DNA of 64,000 nt, taken from NCBI GenBank assembly GCA_022539475.1, contig VCMS01000254.1, forward strand, positions 45,102 through 109,101, given 5' to 3'. Below the pieces are notes generated by a model. It saw only the letters and a program-made list of their open reading frames with translations. It did no database searches and had not been told where the DNA came from. Shown one piece after another: positions 31,305 to 40,866 of this stretch. Source of the DNA: Gracilaria domingensis (Eukaryota > Rhodophyta > Florideophyceae > Gracilariales > Gracilariaceae). Made by a program: the position numbers and the translations under genes. The first letter of the stretch is position 1, and each line of letters opens with the position of its first letter.

Positions 31305-34300
31305 ATGTTGTGTCTAAGTGCGGCGTTCCTGTGCTTGCTCCTCGTCCATCCTGTGCTCTCGTCTCCGGCAGCGAGTGCTGCCACAATACGTGCCGATATG
31401 TCCCCGCTTCATCCCTCGTTTTTTACTCCGCATGTATGGAATGGCTCGTACCCATATCCTCAAAACGCCACCGCCGGCAACACCTACAAGAACATGTACG
31501 AGCAAACCACAATGTCTTCGGGCTTGACGCTGGTTATCCTTGTCAACCTTGTCACTTCTTGGTGCGGACTTGTCCTGTATCGCTATTTCATTTTGAGGGA
31601 AGCAGGCCCGTTAGAACCGCAAGATATTCAACTGCTCAACAAGTACCCTACCTTTCGCTCAGCGAAAGCGTATACTCCGGTCGCAGCGTATGTGCGAGCC
31701 GCACCCCCAATGAGGTGGAAGGGGTGGAGAGACTTCTTCACCACTTCTGAGTCAAAGCTTTCACGAGATGCACAGGTGTATCTCCTATTTCAGCGAGCCT
31801 GCATTGTCATTACCACTGTGTGTGCCGCCGTTTCTACTCTCATTTTGATGCCGGTGTATTGGTGGGGTGGTGCCGTGTTTCGAACAAAAGGCGAAAGCTT
31901 GCCTCATTCCTTAATGTCCCTTCTCAAGACCGATCGTGGCGTGTTCGAACGTTTCACTTCACACAACCTTCCGCCTAACTCTCCGCTTAACTTGTTGCAA
32001 TTGCCCGTCATTGTTATTACTGCCCTGTGTGTAATCGTCATGTATACCGTTGTGAAAACAGCAGCTGGAGAAGAACGCTCAATTTCTGCATGGCTTCGAT
32101 CAGGCTCTTCGTCTAGCGTGAACATCACAGCCACTATTGCGGACAGCCCGAAACGAAACTCGTCCTCACCACGAACTCCTCACTGGATGTTATTTGCACG
32201 GGGTCTTCCGCCCGACATTCGTAGAGCTGCCGAGCTTACGTCCTTGTTGGAAGCCATTTATCCTGGCCAAGTAGTTAAGGTTGAGCTTGTATGCAGGGAT
32301 AGGATGTCCGAAGCCCGAATTCTTCGTTCTATTTCTTCTCTTAGAAATCGCCTCGACTATCTGCGCGATAACTATGAGAGCAATTCCTCAATCCCGCCTA
32401 TAAGACGAAGCATGCTTGGGAGATTATTTGCATTGTTGTCAAGACGTCGCAGTACGAAGGAAACCATTAGCGAGCTTGAGCAACGAATCGCAGCCTTGCA
32501 GAATGATCTGGCGTCTCGCACCACCGAGCCTGTTCGGAATTTTATGGGCTGCGCCTTTATTTCCTTTCGATCACCAACAGCTGCAGCTTCCGTTCTGCGC
32601 AATTTTCCAGTTCGAATCTTGGAACGCCCGCAACGTTTCCGCGGAAATGGACAGCTTCCGCAAGAAGAATCATTTGATCTTACCATCGGCCGTCACAATC
32701 GCAGTCATTCTGAATGGGAGTTTCCTGCATTCACAAACTTATACAAGGGTGTAATGAACTTACTTCCCCATGACACGCGCCAACGATTTATTCGTTCCTC
32801 AAGATTTGCACCGACGCTTGCTCGTATCGAGGAACAGGCAGAGCACCGGTTGATTGAAAACAGTTCATGGACCCCGGATGTCTCTCCGGAGGTTGCAACA
32901 GCGAGGTTGCGCAACATGAAAGCCGAACGTGCGCCAAAGAGTGGCGACATTATCTGGAAGAACATTGGCATTTCCTTCTTTGAGAGAACTTTAAGAGAAA
33001 TGCTGGTGCAGTTCATTGTCTTTGCGATACTTATTGTTTTCACGAGTCCAGTTGCTATGCTGACAGCACTGAAGCTAATATTTGCTGAACTTGCCCTTTT
33101 GAGTGATCCACAAGTAATCTTTAACAATCATGGTCATCATAACGGAACGTTTCCCGCTCCGGAGCTTGGAGCGTCGTTCAACGGGACAAATGGTCTTGAT
33201 ATTTTGAACAACCTTACGTCGAATGGAGATATGGCAGTTGATTCCATCTCGACCGATATTCTTCAACTACTGCCGTCCTTCTTTACTTCCAATGCGATGT
33301 TGCGGTCGATTTTGTTGGCATACTTGCCAGTTCTTATGCTTTCCGTCGTTTTTGCTCTAGTGCCAACCATCTTGCGTCTTACTTGCTCTCTTGAGGGTTA
33401 CCCCACTCACTCTGCTCAGGAGATGTCGGTCTTTCGAAAAACGTCATTCTATTACCTCATGAACGCCGTGGTTCTGCCGTCTCTGGCTTTGAATACAGCA
33501 TCAGAATTTTTGGAGATGATATACAAACAGAGTGACGGCGGTGCAAATGTGTACAATGCACTTCCTATCCTTCAGCGCCTATTCTCTGGGGATATTGCCT
33601 TCTTCCTTTGTAACTATCTGGTACAGCTTGCGTTAACTGGTTCCGTGGTCTGGTTGATGCGAATTCCATCCACCGTTTCGATGATGGTGCGGCGAAGAAT
33701 TGCTACCACACCACTTGATGTCGCAGAGGCCAAATGTTCCGACATATTTGACTATCCTCGACATTATGCATACAGCGTGACTGTGATGTCAATGTGCCTT
33801 CTTTTCGGATTCATGGCACCGCTTGTTTGGTACTTTGCTTGGCTCTATTTTGCTTGCAAACACGCTGTAGATGTATACTTAATCCGATACGTCCACCCAA
33901 AGAGCCATATCGATGGACGTCTGCCTAAACTGAGTGCTAACTTCATTCTAACTTGGACTGTCGTAAGTCAACTTTCTTTGGCAGTCATATTTTATCTCCA
34001 AGGTTGGGTTAAGGCTGGGCTGTTCACCGCTATATTTTGCCTGCTGATGTTGGCCACCTGTCTTTCGACAGGGGCGAGTGTAGGAAACAGAATACTTGGC
34101 ATCATCGGCGAAGTTCGTGACAGGGCTGTCGCTCGGTTTGTGAGATCGTTCAGCGGAGAGTATCCATTACTCTCCGATCCAATGAATTTCGCCTCTTCTT
34201 CTTCAAGTGGTGAATCCCTTTTGAATGCCTCGGAGAGTGTCCCCATGCTGCAGAACGCACCGCTGCTACCGTCTGAGATCCGGGCTGTGGAACGAATTGA

Positions 34301-34544
34301 ACCCGACTCAGATTTAAAGCACTTCTTGTCCGAGAGTGATATGTATGCTTCAAACGACTTTAGTCAACGTCCGAGCAGCAGGAGCTATGCTGATTTCCTG
34401 GATGATGACGGGTATGAGAGTGAAATCGAGGCCGAAGAGATTGCGGCAACGAATGCCACGGCAGCAAGTATCCCAGAATTGTCACTGTATGGAACTTGTG
34501 AGTTGAATGGCGACCGCGAGCGGGATGAAAGGCGGCCTTCATAG
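31305..34544 (+). CDS. OSCA/TMEM63/CSC1 family mechanosensitive cation channel
   Basis: OSCA/TMEM63 (CSC1, DUF221) proteins are osmotic- or stretch-gated calcium-permeable channels. ATG 31305 gives 1,079 residues starting with a signal-like MLCLSAAFLCLLLVHPVL. An extracellular stretch with NGSYPYP and other N-glycosylation sites follows, then TM0 (SGLTLVILVNLVTSW, ~75-95), two further TMs (~165-185, ~228-250), a long cytosolic loop (~255-555) with an RRM-like strand PHWMLFARGLPPD and a helical hairpin, and the channel block (FERTLREMLVQFIVFAILIV, AMLRSILLAYLPVLMLSVVF, FYYLMNAVVLPSLAL, and DIFDYPRHYAYSVTVMSM) with final TMs near 900-960. The N-terminal signal plus family TM layout support this start. 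The C-terminal ~130 residues are acidic and Ser-rich. It is intact. Confidence 0.92.
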   Translation: MLCLSAAFLCLLLVHPVLSSPAASAATIRADMSPLHPSFFTPHVWNGSYPYPQNATAGNTYKNMYEQTTMSSGLTLVILVNLVTSWCGLVLYRYFILREAGPLEPQDIQLLNKYPTFRSAKAYTPVAAYVRAAPPMRWKGWRDFFTTSESKLSRDAQVYLLFQRACIVITTVCAAVSTLILMPVYWWGGAVFRTKGESLPHSLMSLLKTDRGVFERFTSHNLPPNSPLNLLQLPVIVITALCVIVMYTVVKTAAGEERSISAWLRSGSSSSVNITATIADSPKRNSSSPRTPHWMLFARGLPPDIRRAAELTSLLEAIYPGQVVKVELVCRDRMSEARILRSISSLRNRLDYLRDNYESNSSIPPIRRSMLGRLFALLSRRRSTKETISELEQRIAALQNDLASRTTEPVRNFMGCAFISFRSPTAAASVLRNFPVRILERPQRFRGNGQLPQEESFDLTIGRHNRSHSEWEFPAFTNLYKGVMNLLPHDTRQRFIRSSRFAPTLARIEEQAEHRLIENSSWTPDVSPEVATARLRNMKAERAPKSGDIIWKNIGISFFERTLREMLVQFIVFAILIVFTSPVAMLTALKLIFAELALLSDPQVIFNNHGHHNGTFPAPELGASFNGTNGLDILNNLTSNGDMAVDSISTDILQLLPSFFTSNAMLRSILLAYLPVLMLSVVFALVPTILRLTCSLEGYPTHSAQEMSVFRKTSFYYLMNAVVLPSLALNTASEFLEMIYKQSDGGANVYNALPILQRLFSGDIAFFLCNYLVQLALTGSVVWLMRIPSTVSMMVRRRIATTPLDVAEAKCSDIFDYPRHYAYSVTVMSMCLLFGFMAPLVWYFAWLYFACKHAVDVYLIRYVHPKSHIDGRLPKLSANFILTWTVVSQLSLAVIFYLQGWVKAGLFTAIFCLLMLATCLSTGASVGNRILGIIGEVRDRAVARFVRSFSGEYPLLSDPMNFASSSSSGESLLNASESVPMLQNAPLLPSEIRAVERIEPDSDLKHFLSESDMYASNDFSQRPSSRSYADFLDDDGYESEIEAEEIAATNATAASIPELSLYGTCELNGDRERDERRPS

Positions 34545-34726
34545 TACTTCCTACCATGCGCCACCTGTGTTTTTCATGCACTCGTTACGCATCTGCCCAA
34601 TCTAACACGACAAGTAGCTCCTTACTAGTACTTTTTCTTGTTTGAATGTAAATAGACCATATATGAAAATTGTTACGTGTTTCGACAAAGATACAACGCA
34701 TTAGCTTGCGAATTAGTTTCGATCGA

Positions 34727-36047
34727 TCATTGGCTTTGAGACTCTGGCCGACTGAACTCGATTGGAAGGGAGATTGACTTTGCGTCGCCATCATCTACTC
34801 GATATGTTGTAGGAGGTTGAGTGGCTTGATCGTTGCCGCTTATTCGAAGCACGACCATATTTCTTCTCGATGGGAAAACATCAGCCAGCCATGCCTTCCA
34901 GTCCTGGTCGCCGTCATTCTCACGCTCAGCCAAAGCGTCAGGTTGGATTGGATACTGCCCTTCCGTTGATAGTATGTCGGTTGGGAAGAGTACGAGAGAG
35001 AGCGGGAATACGTCGGAAACTTGTCTGCATCGCTGCAAATAAGCGTCTAACTGGGCTCGTTTGCCAACGAGCACCATCACGTCTGATCGGCGTATGAGAG
35101 TGGACATTCGCATAGAAGAACGTAGCCACGACGGAAGAGTTGAACTCGATGATGAGGACGGGGTTGCGATAGGAAGATCTCGCAATTGTGGACGACCCGC
35201 TATAGAATTGAGTGCGCGCCTACCGAACTGCAATTGGCGCCATGTGAGATACCCAAAGGTTGAGACGGCAGCTACATTGACGAGCAGATTTCGAGAAAAG
35301 CGCTGCACAGAATCCTCATGAGAGATGAAGCGAGAGACTGCAATGAGCGACGCCAACAACGCTGGAACGCTGTGCTGGTTTTCGCAAAGGGTGTTTGATC
35401 TCTTCTTTCAGACGATGCTCAAGAGTGAATCCCTCGCTATCCACACTTTGCAAATCGACGCCGGACCTGGCTTTGTCTTCTGCGACAGGTTCCGGCTGTG
35501 ACGAAGCCCCCGAGGACTGTGTCTGCGTAGGGGTTTGACCTTGACCAGTGCTGAAACCAGAAGTGGCATCAGACTTGGAACGAGCTGACTTGGACCGCGC
35601 GTTGTTCGACGAGGACTTCTTCGCGACGATGACGGACTGCCTGGGAGCGCGTCGAGTCACATGAGAGCCTTCGCGCAAGACTGGCGGAAGCGCTAAAGGC
35701 ATGCAAAATGCACACATGGTGCCGAGCGATATGACGTTGTAACGGTATCGGCTCCAATTTGGCGCCCCGTCAAACACGGCAGACGAAGACGCTTGTTCGT
35801 CGAAGACGCTTGTTCGTCGCAGAAGTCCTGAGAGAGACGGAGACTCGCGCAGCGAGGTGATGGAGGAGATCGCTGTAAGACGCTGTAAATCGGAGCAACA
35901 ACAGCGCAACACTGCCGTGGGTCGGCGACGTGGCTGTACAGCAGTGCACGCGATGCGGTCTACTCCTGCGGTCTCCGCGCTCGCGCATAACTGCATTCGC
36001 CACGTAGCGCGGTGCGCGGCGACCAATGAAAACGCCCGATTCCGCAC
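34727..36047 (-). CDS. LPA1/REP27-like (DUF3493) plastid protein, one frame break
   Basis: Two overlapping minus-strand frames join near 35375. The first (36047 to ~35380) has an N-terminal Ser/Arg-rich region compatible with a plastid transit peptide, a low-complexity Ser/Lys/Gln linker and then FTLEHRLKEEIKHPLRK. The second, in another frame, continues QHSVPALLASLIAVSRFISH and the helix NLLVNVAAVSTFGYLTWRQL, then LRDLPI and a C-terminal domain ending FSRPESQSQ. L-K-x-E-[IL]-x-x-P-[FL]-R followed by two hydrophobic helices is the LPA1/DUF3493 layout (photosystem II assembly). A single-nucleotide change in CGAAAACCAGCACAG would restore one frame; it could be a sequencing error, a true mutation or recoding. 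Family call is moderate. Confidence 0.5.
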
Positions 36048-36235
36048 GCGTCATGCGCTGATTGGTTACATCTTTGCGATCCCCCAGATGCTTACTGTCC
36101 ACTCCTCACCTTCGGCAGCTGTGACAAGTCATCTGTGAACCGACGTGCAACTTAACGCAGCCGTCCCTCTTGACAGGCCCGGAGTGCGTCTTCAGCGCTT
36201 TTGCAGCGCGCCCGCACTGTCGGGTTTCTTCCTCT

Positions 36236-36258
36236 TCCCCCCCCCCCCCCCCCCCCCC
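36236..36258 (+). repeat. Poly-C tract
   Basis: An uninterrupted run of about 21 C residues between a C/T-rich stretch and GCACCGCACG, 45-65 bp upstream of the PB1/RS-repeat gene start. It would form a G-quadruplex or i-motif-prone tract and is also a common place for assembly length errors. Confidence 0.9.
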
Positions 36259-36302
36259 GCACCGCACGCACCGCTCCTTGCCTTGCGTTCACCGTCCGCA
36301 GC

Positions 36303-38326
36303 ATGAGGCGCGTTCGAGTGCGCCTGATGTTTGCGCATACGCAGTATCGCTTCTCTCTTCGTACCGAGAAAGACGAGCCCACCTTCTTCGACCTTTGCAA
36401 GGCCATTCTGAGAACGCTCAAGTTGCCTATTCTCCCGTCTACTCTCGCCGATGTGGACCGTTCACCGCTGGCGCGTCTCACCTACTTCGATGAAGACACT
36501 CCCATTTGCTGGCCTCGAACGAGGCCTTGAGAAAGGCGCTCAAATTGGATCCTGACCATTTGAAGTTGAGAATGATGTACGTCGATAAGATGCACGAGGA
36601 TCGCTCAGAGACAAGAAAGGCGTCGTCAAAGGCTCGTTCACATCGTTCTAGCTCTCGTTCACGTCGTTCTGGCTCTCGCTCACGTCGTTCTGGCTCTCGC
36701 TCACGTCGTTCTGGTTCTCCCGCTCGTTCCGGGCGTTCTCGTTCCGCATCCCGCGCTTCGGGAAAAGCAGCGTCCATCCGTTCATTCTCGCGTGATGTAC
36801 GCGCATCCTCAATGTCGTTGCTTGAAATCCTCGATCACTTGAGCAGGCGCGGTACTAGACAAGTCAGAACTGCCATCGAGGATCTTCAAGAATCTATCAT
36901 TGTTAACTCATGTGATGCTGCCAAATTGGATGAAGCGCGAGAGAATCTGGCGCGCATATTCTCAGTGTTTCTGAATCGCATTGCAAAAGTGCGTCCGAGC
37001 AAGGTACCGGAGGATCTCGTAGAGGCTACTTTGGATCTCTTTGAGAAAGTCGGAGAGGAGTTCTCTATTTCAAGTGCAACTATTGAATCTGCGAGTACGC
37101 TTCTTCGTGTCATAGCTGAAAACGAGTCTGACGTTCATTGCGTGCAGGAGAAATGGGCTGATATTGCAACCGTCGCCCACGCTGGCGAACAGAATGCGGA
37201 TGATGGTCATGAATCCTCGTCCTCCTCGGAAACAAAGTCATCAAAGAAGGGTAAGAAGGACAAGAAGAAGAAGAAGAAGAAGAAGAAGAAGAGACTTCGA
37301 CTTCGTCCACAACGCTGGTTTTACAGTGCTGAGATAGATCCTTATGCTTGGGAATTCGGTACTCTAATCAGGGCTGGAGGTGAAGGTGTTCATGAGAAGT
37401 ACAAGCGTCTCGCTATCACCGCTCGCGAGAATCGCTCATTATTAAGAGCTCGGGAGTCTCTAGATGCTCGTTTCTGCCGTTCTATAGAGAAGTGCTTCTA
37501 TCATGCAGTAAAGCGACATGGAATGTCCGAAGAGCATCAGGTCGACGACCGAGGACGCAAAGCGCTTTGTCGTAGCGTCAAGAAAAGATTGGAGAGAGCC
37601 GGATTTGATGAGAAGTTTGTCAGAAGGGCTATTAAACTAACTGCAGAACTGGTGTTAGACCCTGATGTCGTTGAATTGATTCACATTTTCGCAATAAATG
37701 GAGGCCCGCAAATGGATGATGAAGAGGTTTTGGCGATGGAGGAGGAGTTTGATCGGGAACCTGTAGATGAATTTGATGAGATCGATCTCGATGGAGGTGA
37801 TACTGAATCGGACGACGCTGACGACAACTCTTTGTTCGAAGCGATGTACTGGAATAAGCGCCGCAGGAAGCGCAAGTCAAGGCGTAGACATGTGGATGAA
37901 GAAGAGGAACACGAGCTTGCAAGAAGTCGCAGCCACAGTCGCAACCGCAGCCACAGTCGCAACCGCAGCCGCAGCCACAGTCGCAACCGCAGCCGCAGTC
38001 GCAGTCGCAACCGCAGCCGCAGCCGCAGTCGTAAGAGTCGCAGTCGAAGCCGCAGTCATAGTCGTCGAAGCAGGAGTCACCTAAGCGACGACCCCTTTGG
38101 ATTTGAGGCAGCGGAGGAGCGTTGGGGCGATGGGGACGAAGACGGAGATGAGGATTATGGATCGGATGACACTAGCAGTCTGAGTGATAGAACTGTTGAC
38201 ACTTCCAGAAGTGAGTGGGCTAGAATTGAAATGGAGAAAGAAGAGTTGGCAAGAAGACATGATCAGTCAGTCTCAAGCGGAAGGCGAGCCAAATACTCTC
38301 CCCCGACCCTCCGCCGTCGTCACTGA
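36303..38326 (+). CDS. PB1-domain protein with RS repeats, one frame break
   Basis: ATG 36303 starts MRRVRVRLMF, a basic first strand, and leads to LTYFDEDTPI, the acidic OPCA-type motif of PB1 domains. The next PB1 element (ASNEALRKALKL) is in another frame, entered at about 36506; one missing T in the ATTTGC run would explain it. After the PB1 domain come RS-type repeats (SRSRRSGSRSRRSG, ~36640-36760), a helical domain (~36800-37180), a poly-Lys tract from an (AAG)n run (37250-37290), a basic helical domain (37300-37700), an acidic segment, and a C-terminal run of RNRSHSRNRSRSHS-type repeats (37924-38080). RS domains are SRPK targets; a splicing or nuclear-speckle role is inferred. The PB1+RS combination is not one I know. 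No transmembrane segment. Confidence 0.7.
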
Positions 38327-38487
38327 GTCTTTCTCACGCCGGTTACGTAACTGCTGAGAATGCTGATAGCTTAGTCTTCTTGTTTCTGCCTAAAGAGTAA
38401 CTGCTGTCCTGAGTTCCTTTTTATTCATTGTTCTTCTCAAATTTCTGATGTCCATGCACAGCCGCCAGTGCTGGAACATACCACGTC

Positions 38488-40500
38488 TCACGTTGCCTCA
38501 ACAATCTCACGCTCCAGGAGTACAGCCAATTCACCATGGTCTGTGTGCGGAAACAGGTCTATTCCGTATGCCTTTACCGGTCTGAATGGTTCAAGTCGAA
38601 ACGCTTTGGAACGCGGTCGAAGGAATCCAAGAGCGTTCTTCCAAAAGTTATTAGGTTCGCAAGCAACATATACAATTCTTTGCACGGATCGCATCGCTCG
38701 CACGGCCGCCACAACGTTCATCGGCAAGCCAGCTCGTGGCGGGTCCAGAACCGCGACGCATTTCTTATTGGCTGGCACGCGTCTAATGGCATCATGAATG
38801 TGGTGCTCTACTTTTCCGGCTATGAATGTTGCGTTTTCAATGTTGTTACGTTTCGCATTGTAGATTGCATCTTCGACAGCGGATTCATTCATTTCAATTC
38901 CAACAACGCTGAATGCTCTTCTAGCGAGAGATAAACCGATCGTGCCAGTACCACAACATACGTCAAACACAACAGTATCTTTATCGACGCCTGCGAGATC
39001 GGCAATGAGATTGTACATTCGTTCTGCCATTATTGTGTTCACCTGGAAGAAGGCTGTAGGTTGTATTCGAAACTCTAAACCACACATTTGTTCATGTAAT
39101 GCGTCTATGCCGTGTAGGTGAGTGGCAGGTATGTCACTGGAAACGGCAGAAACATGATTCGAAGATTGCCAAAAGACGCCGAGTTTGTTGGTACTGCCAA
39201 AGCTCTTTTGCAGCGCTTCAACAATCGCAGCGCGACAGTCTTTGTCAGCCTCTCTCATTTCTCGCTTTTCAATCTCACTGCTATCGTTATCGAACGGATT
39301 AACGACGACAGACACGATCAGTTCACCGGTTCTGATGCCTTCTCTGCATGTTATCTGTCTCCAATAGCCTTTGTGAGTACGCTTATCGTACGGTGGCAAG
39401 TTTAAGGATCGCAACACAGGAGTAAGACACCTGGCTACTGCCAACGCTCGCTCGCTGGTAGTAAGGCAGTTTTCATCGACAGGTGATACAAAGACCTGGC
39501 CGTTTCTAACGAGTCCTAGAGCATAGCCAATTGTGAGTTCCGACTTGTGATTTTCAGGGCGCAGTCCACTGGTATCTGGGGAAAATCCAATGGTGAACTC
39601 ATTCTTGTTACGATAATACTTGTTCTCTTGCGGCTCTGTTGCGCGCAGTATGTCTTGAATCGGGCAGCATGGTGGACTTCCTTTGGCACGGTTTTCGCTT
39701 TCACGAAACAAATGGTCCAACCACAGTATGCGGCCCTGTTGACGGACTTCCCTTCTTAGGTTCTTGGTAACTGTTTGTAAGGCATTGGTCCATTTGCCAG
39801 TCTTCTTCACAATCTGTTGGTCGTATGACAAGTGTCGGAGCTTTGCAGTGACATCGGCGGCAGAAAGACGGACACCCTGCTTCACGTCGGTGGCATTTTC
39901 AATGGCATTATCAATTCTCATTCGTTTCGCAGAGTGTTGTGTCGTTTTTCGCATGTTGAACGCTTCTCCGCGATAGCGAAAGTTGGTAAGACATTGCACT
40001 GCCTTTTGCGCGCACGTTTGATTTGGAAAGGTGATGAAGAAGTGATCCCATTTGGTAATCTTGTGAAGTCCACAGTAAGGAGGCATGTGCTCGAGCTTTG
40101 ACATGATCTTGACCATATCCTTCCTCGTGCACCAGAAAATGGTGGAGCACGTGACAATATAGCGATGCACGTCGCCATCAGGCGTGCGGTCGATTTCAGG
40201 TGCAGCGTGCTCCACTGTCGGGTTTGACGTTGCGGTTTTTGACTCTATGGTGGACGGCGTGACGAGCTCTGTCTCTCGTCGTCGTTTTCGCGGTGGCGTC
40301 TCAGGATATGTATAACTTGACCCATACGGAGCAGGACGCTTTCGCGTTTCTGATGAGAAAAGGTTTCCCATGATGTGCTGAAGCTGGAGAGAAGTGGGCT
40401 TCTTAGTTAGCCTTCCCTTGGGAAGAAGTGGCGCTGCCCTGGCAAGGGGAGCGTTTCTTGTGGGGGGGGGCCTGTTACGCTTCGTGCCCGAGAGCATCAT
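38488..40500 (-). CDS. tRNA (uracil-5-)-methyltransferase, TRMT2A type
   Basis: TRMT2A/Trm2 makes m5U54 in the T-loop of tRNA. The 670-residue frame from ATG 40500 has a basic N-terminus, an RRM-like domain (~105-185: YIVTCSTIFWC, HFFITFPNQTCAQKAVQCL) as in TRMT2A, then the methyltransferase: FQVNTIMAERMYNLIADLAG, SAM-binding DVCCGTGTIGL (~513), GIEMNESAVEDA, DPPRAGL (~586), and the catalytic-Cys motif YVACEPNN (Cys ~614; usual form YVSCNP), ending HTDHGELAVLLER. All key positions are present; the Asn after Cys is Glu, a substitution to note. Intact and full length. It is convergent with the PB1/RS gene, with 161 bp between stop codons. Confidence 0.93.
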   Translation of the reverse strand: MMLSGTKRNRPPPTRNAPLARAAPLLPKGRLTKKPTSLQLQHIMGNLFSSETRKRPAPYGSSYTYPETPPRKRRRETELVTPSTIESKTATSNPTVEHAAPEIDRTPDGDVHRYIVTCSTIFWCTRKDMVKIMSKLEHMPPYCGLHKITKWDHFFITFPNQTCAQKAVQCLTNFRYRGEAFNMRKTTQHSAKRMRIDNAIENATDVKQGVRLSAADVTAKLRHLSYDQQIVKKTGKWTNALQTVTKNLRREVRQQGRILWLDHLFRESENRAKGSPPCCPIQDILRATEPQENKYYRNKNEFTIGFSPDTSGLRPENHKSELTIGYALGLVRNGQVFVSPVDENCLTTSERALAVARCLTPVLRSLNLPPYDKRTHKGYWRQITCREGIRTGELIVSVVVNPFDNDSSEIEKREMREADKDCRAAIVEALQKSFGSTNKLGVFWQSSNHVSAVSSDIPATHLHGIDALHEQMCGLEFRIQPTAFFQVNTIMAERMYNLIADLAGVDKDTVVFDVCCGTGTIGLSLARRAFSVVGIEMNESAVEDAIYNAKRNNIENATFIAGKVEHHIHDAIRRVPANKKCVAVLDPPRAGLPMNVVAAVRAMRSVQRIVYVACEPNNFWKNALGFLRPRSKAFRLEPFRPVKAYGIDLFPHTDHGELAVLLEREIVEAT

Positions 40501-40866
40501 GATCTGTAAAGGAGAAGATAATCACGTGAGCGCCGTTTTCCAACTGCGCATTTTTGACCGAAAAATCGGCCGCCGTCGATGCGAGCGAAAGCACGCAGCG
40601 CAGCACAACTTGTGCCCAGATACATTCGCGCAGAAAAGAACACGGTCGTTACGACCGCATCATACAGCGCTGCGCTCAAGTCCATTTGTCGTAGACAAAA
40701 CGAAGCTGCACGAGCAGCTCTGCTGGCTGCTTGTGCGAGAAAACTTGAGACAGGCAAGCCTTTTGGTTTGTTGTCCGAGTGCAGGATAGGTGTCAAGTCA
40801 CCCTCTCTAAACACGTGATGTGGACTAGATCTACAGTTTATGTACACTAAAGACTATATACAGCAC
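40501..40866. other. Intergenic between TRMT2-like start and coiled-coil gene stop
   Basis: 366 bp. It must hold the TRMT2-like promoter and the 3' end of the next gene on the same strand. No clear motif seen. Confidence 0.4.
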
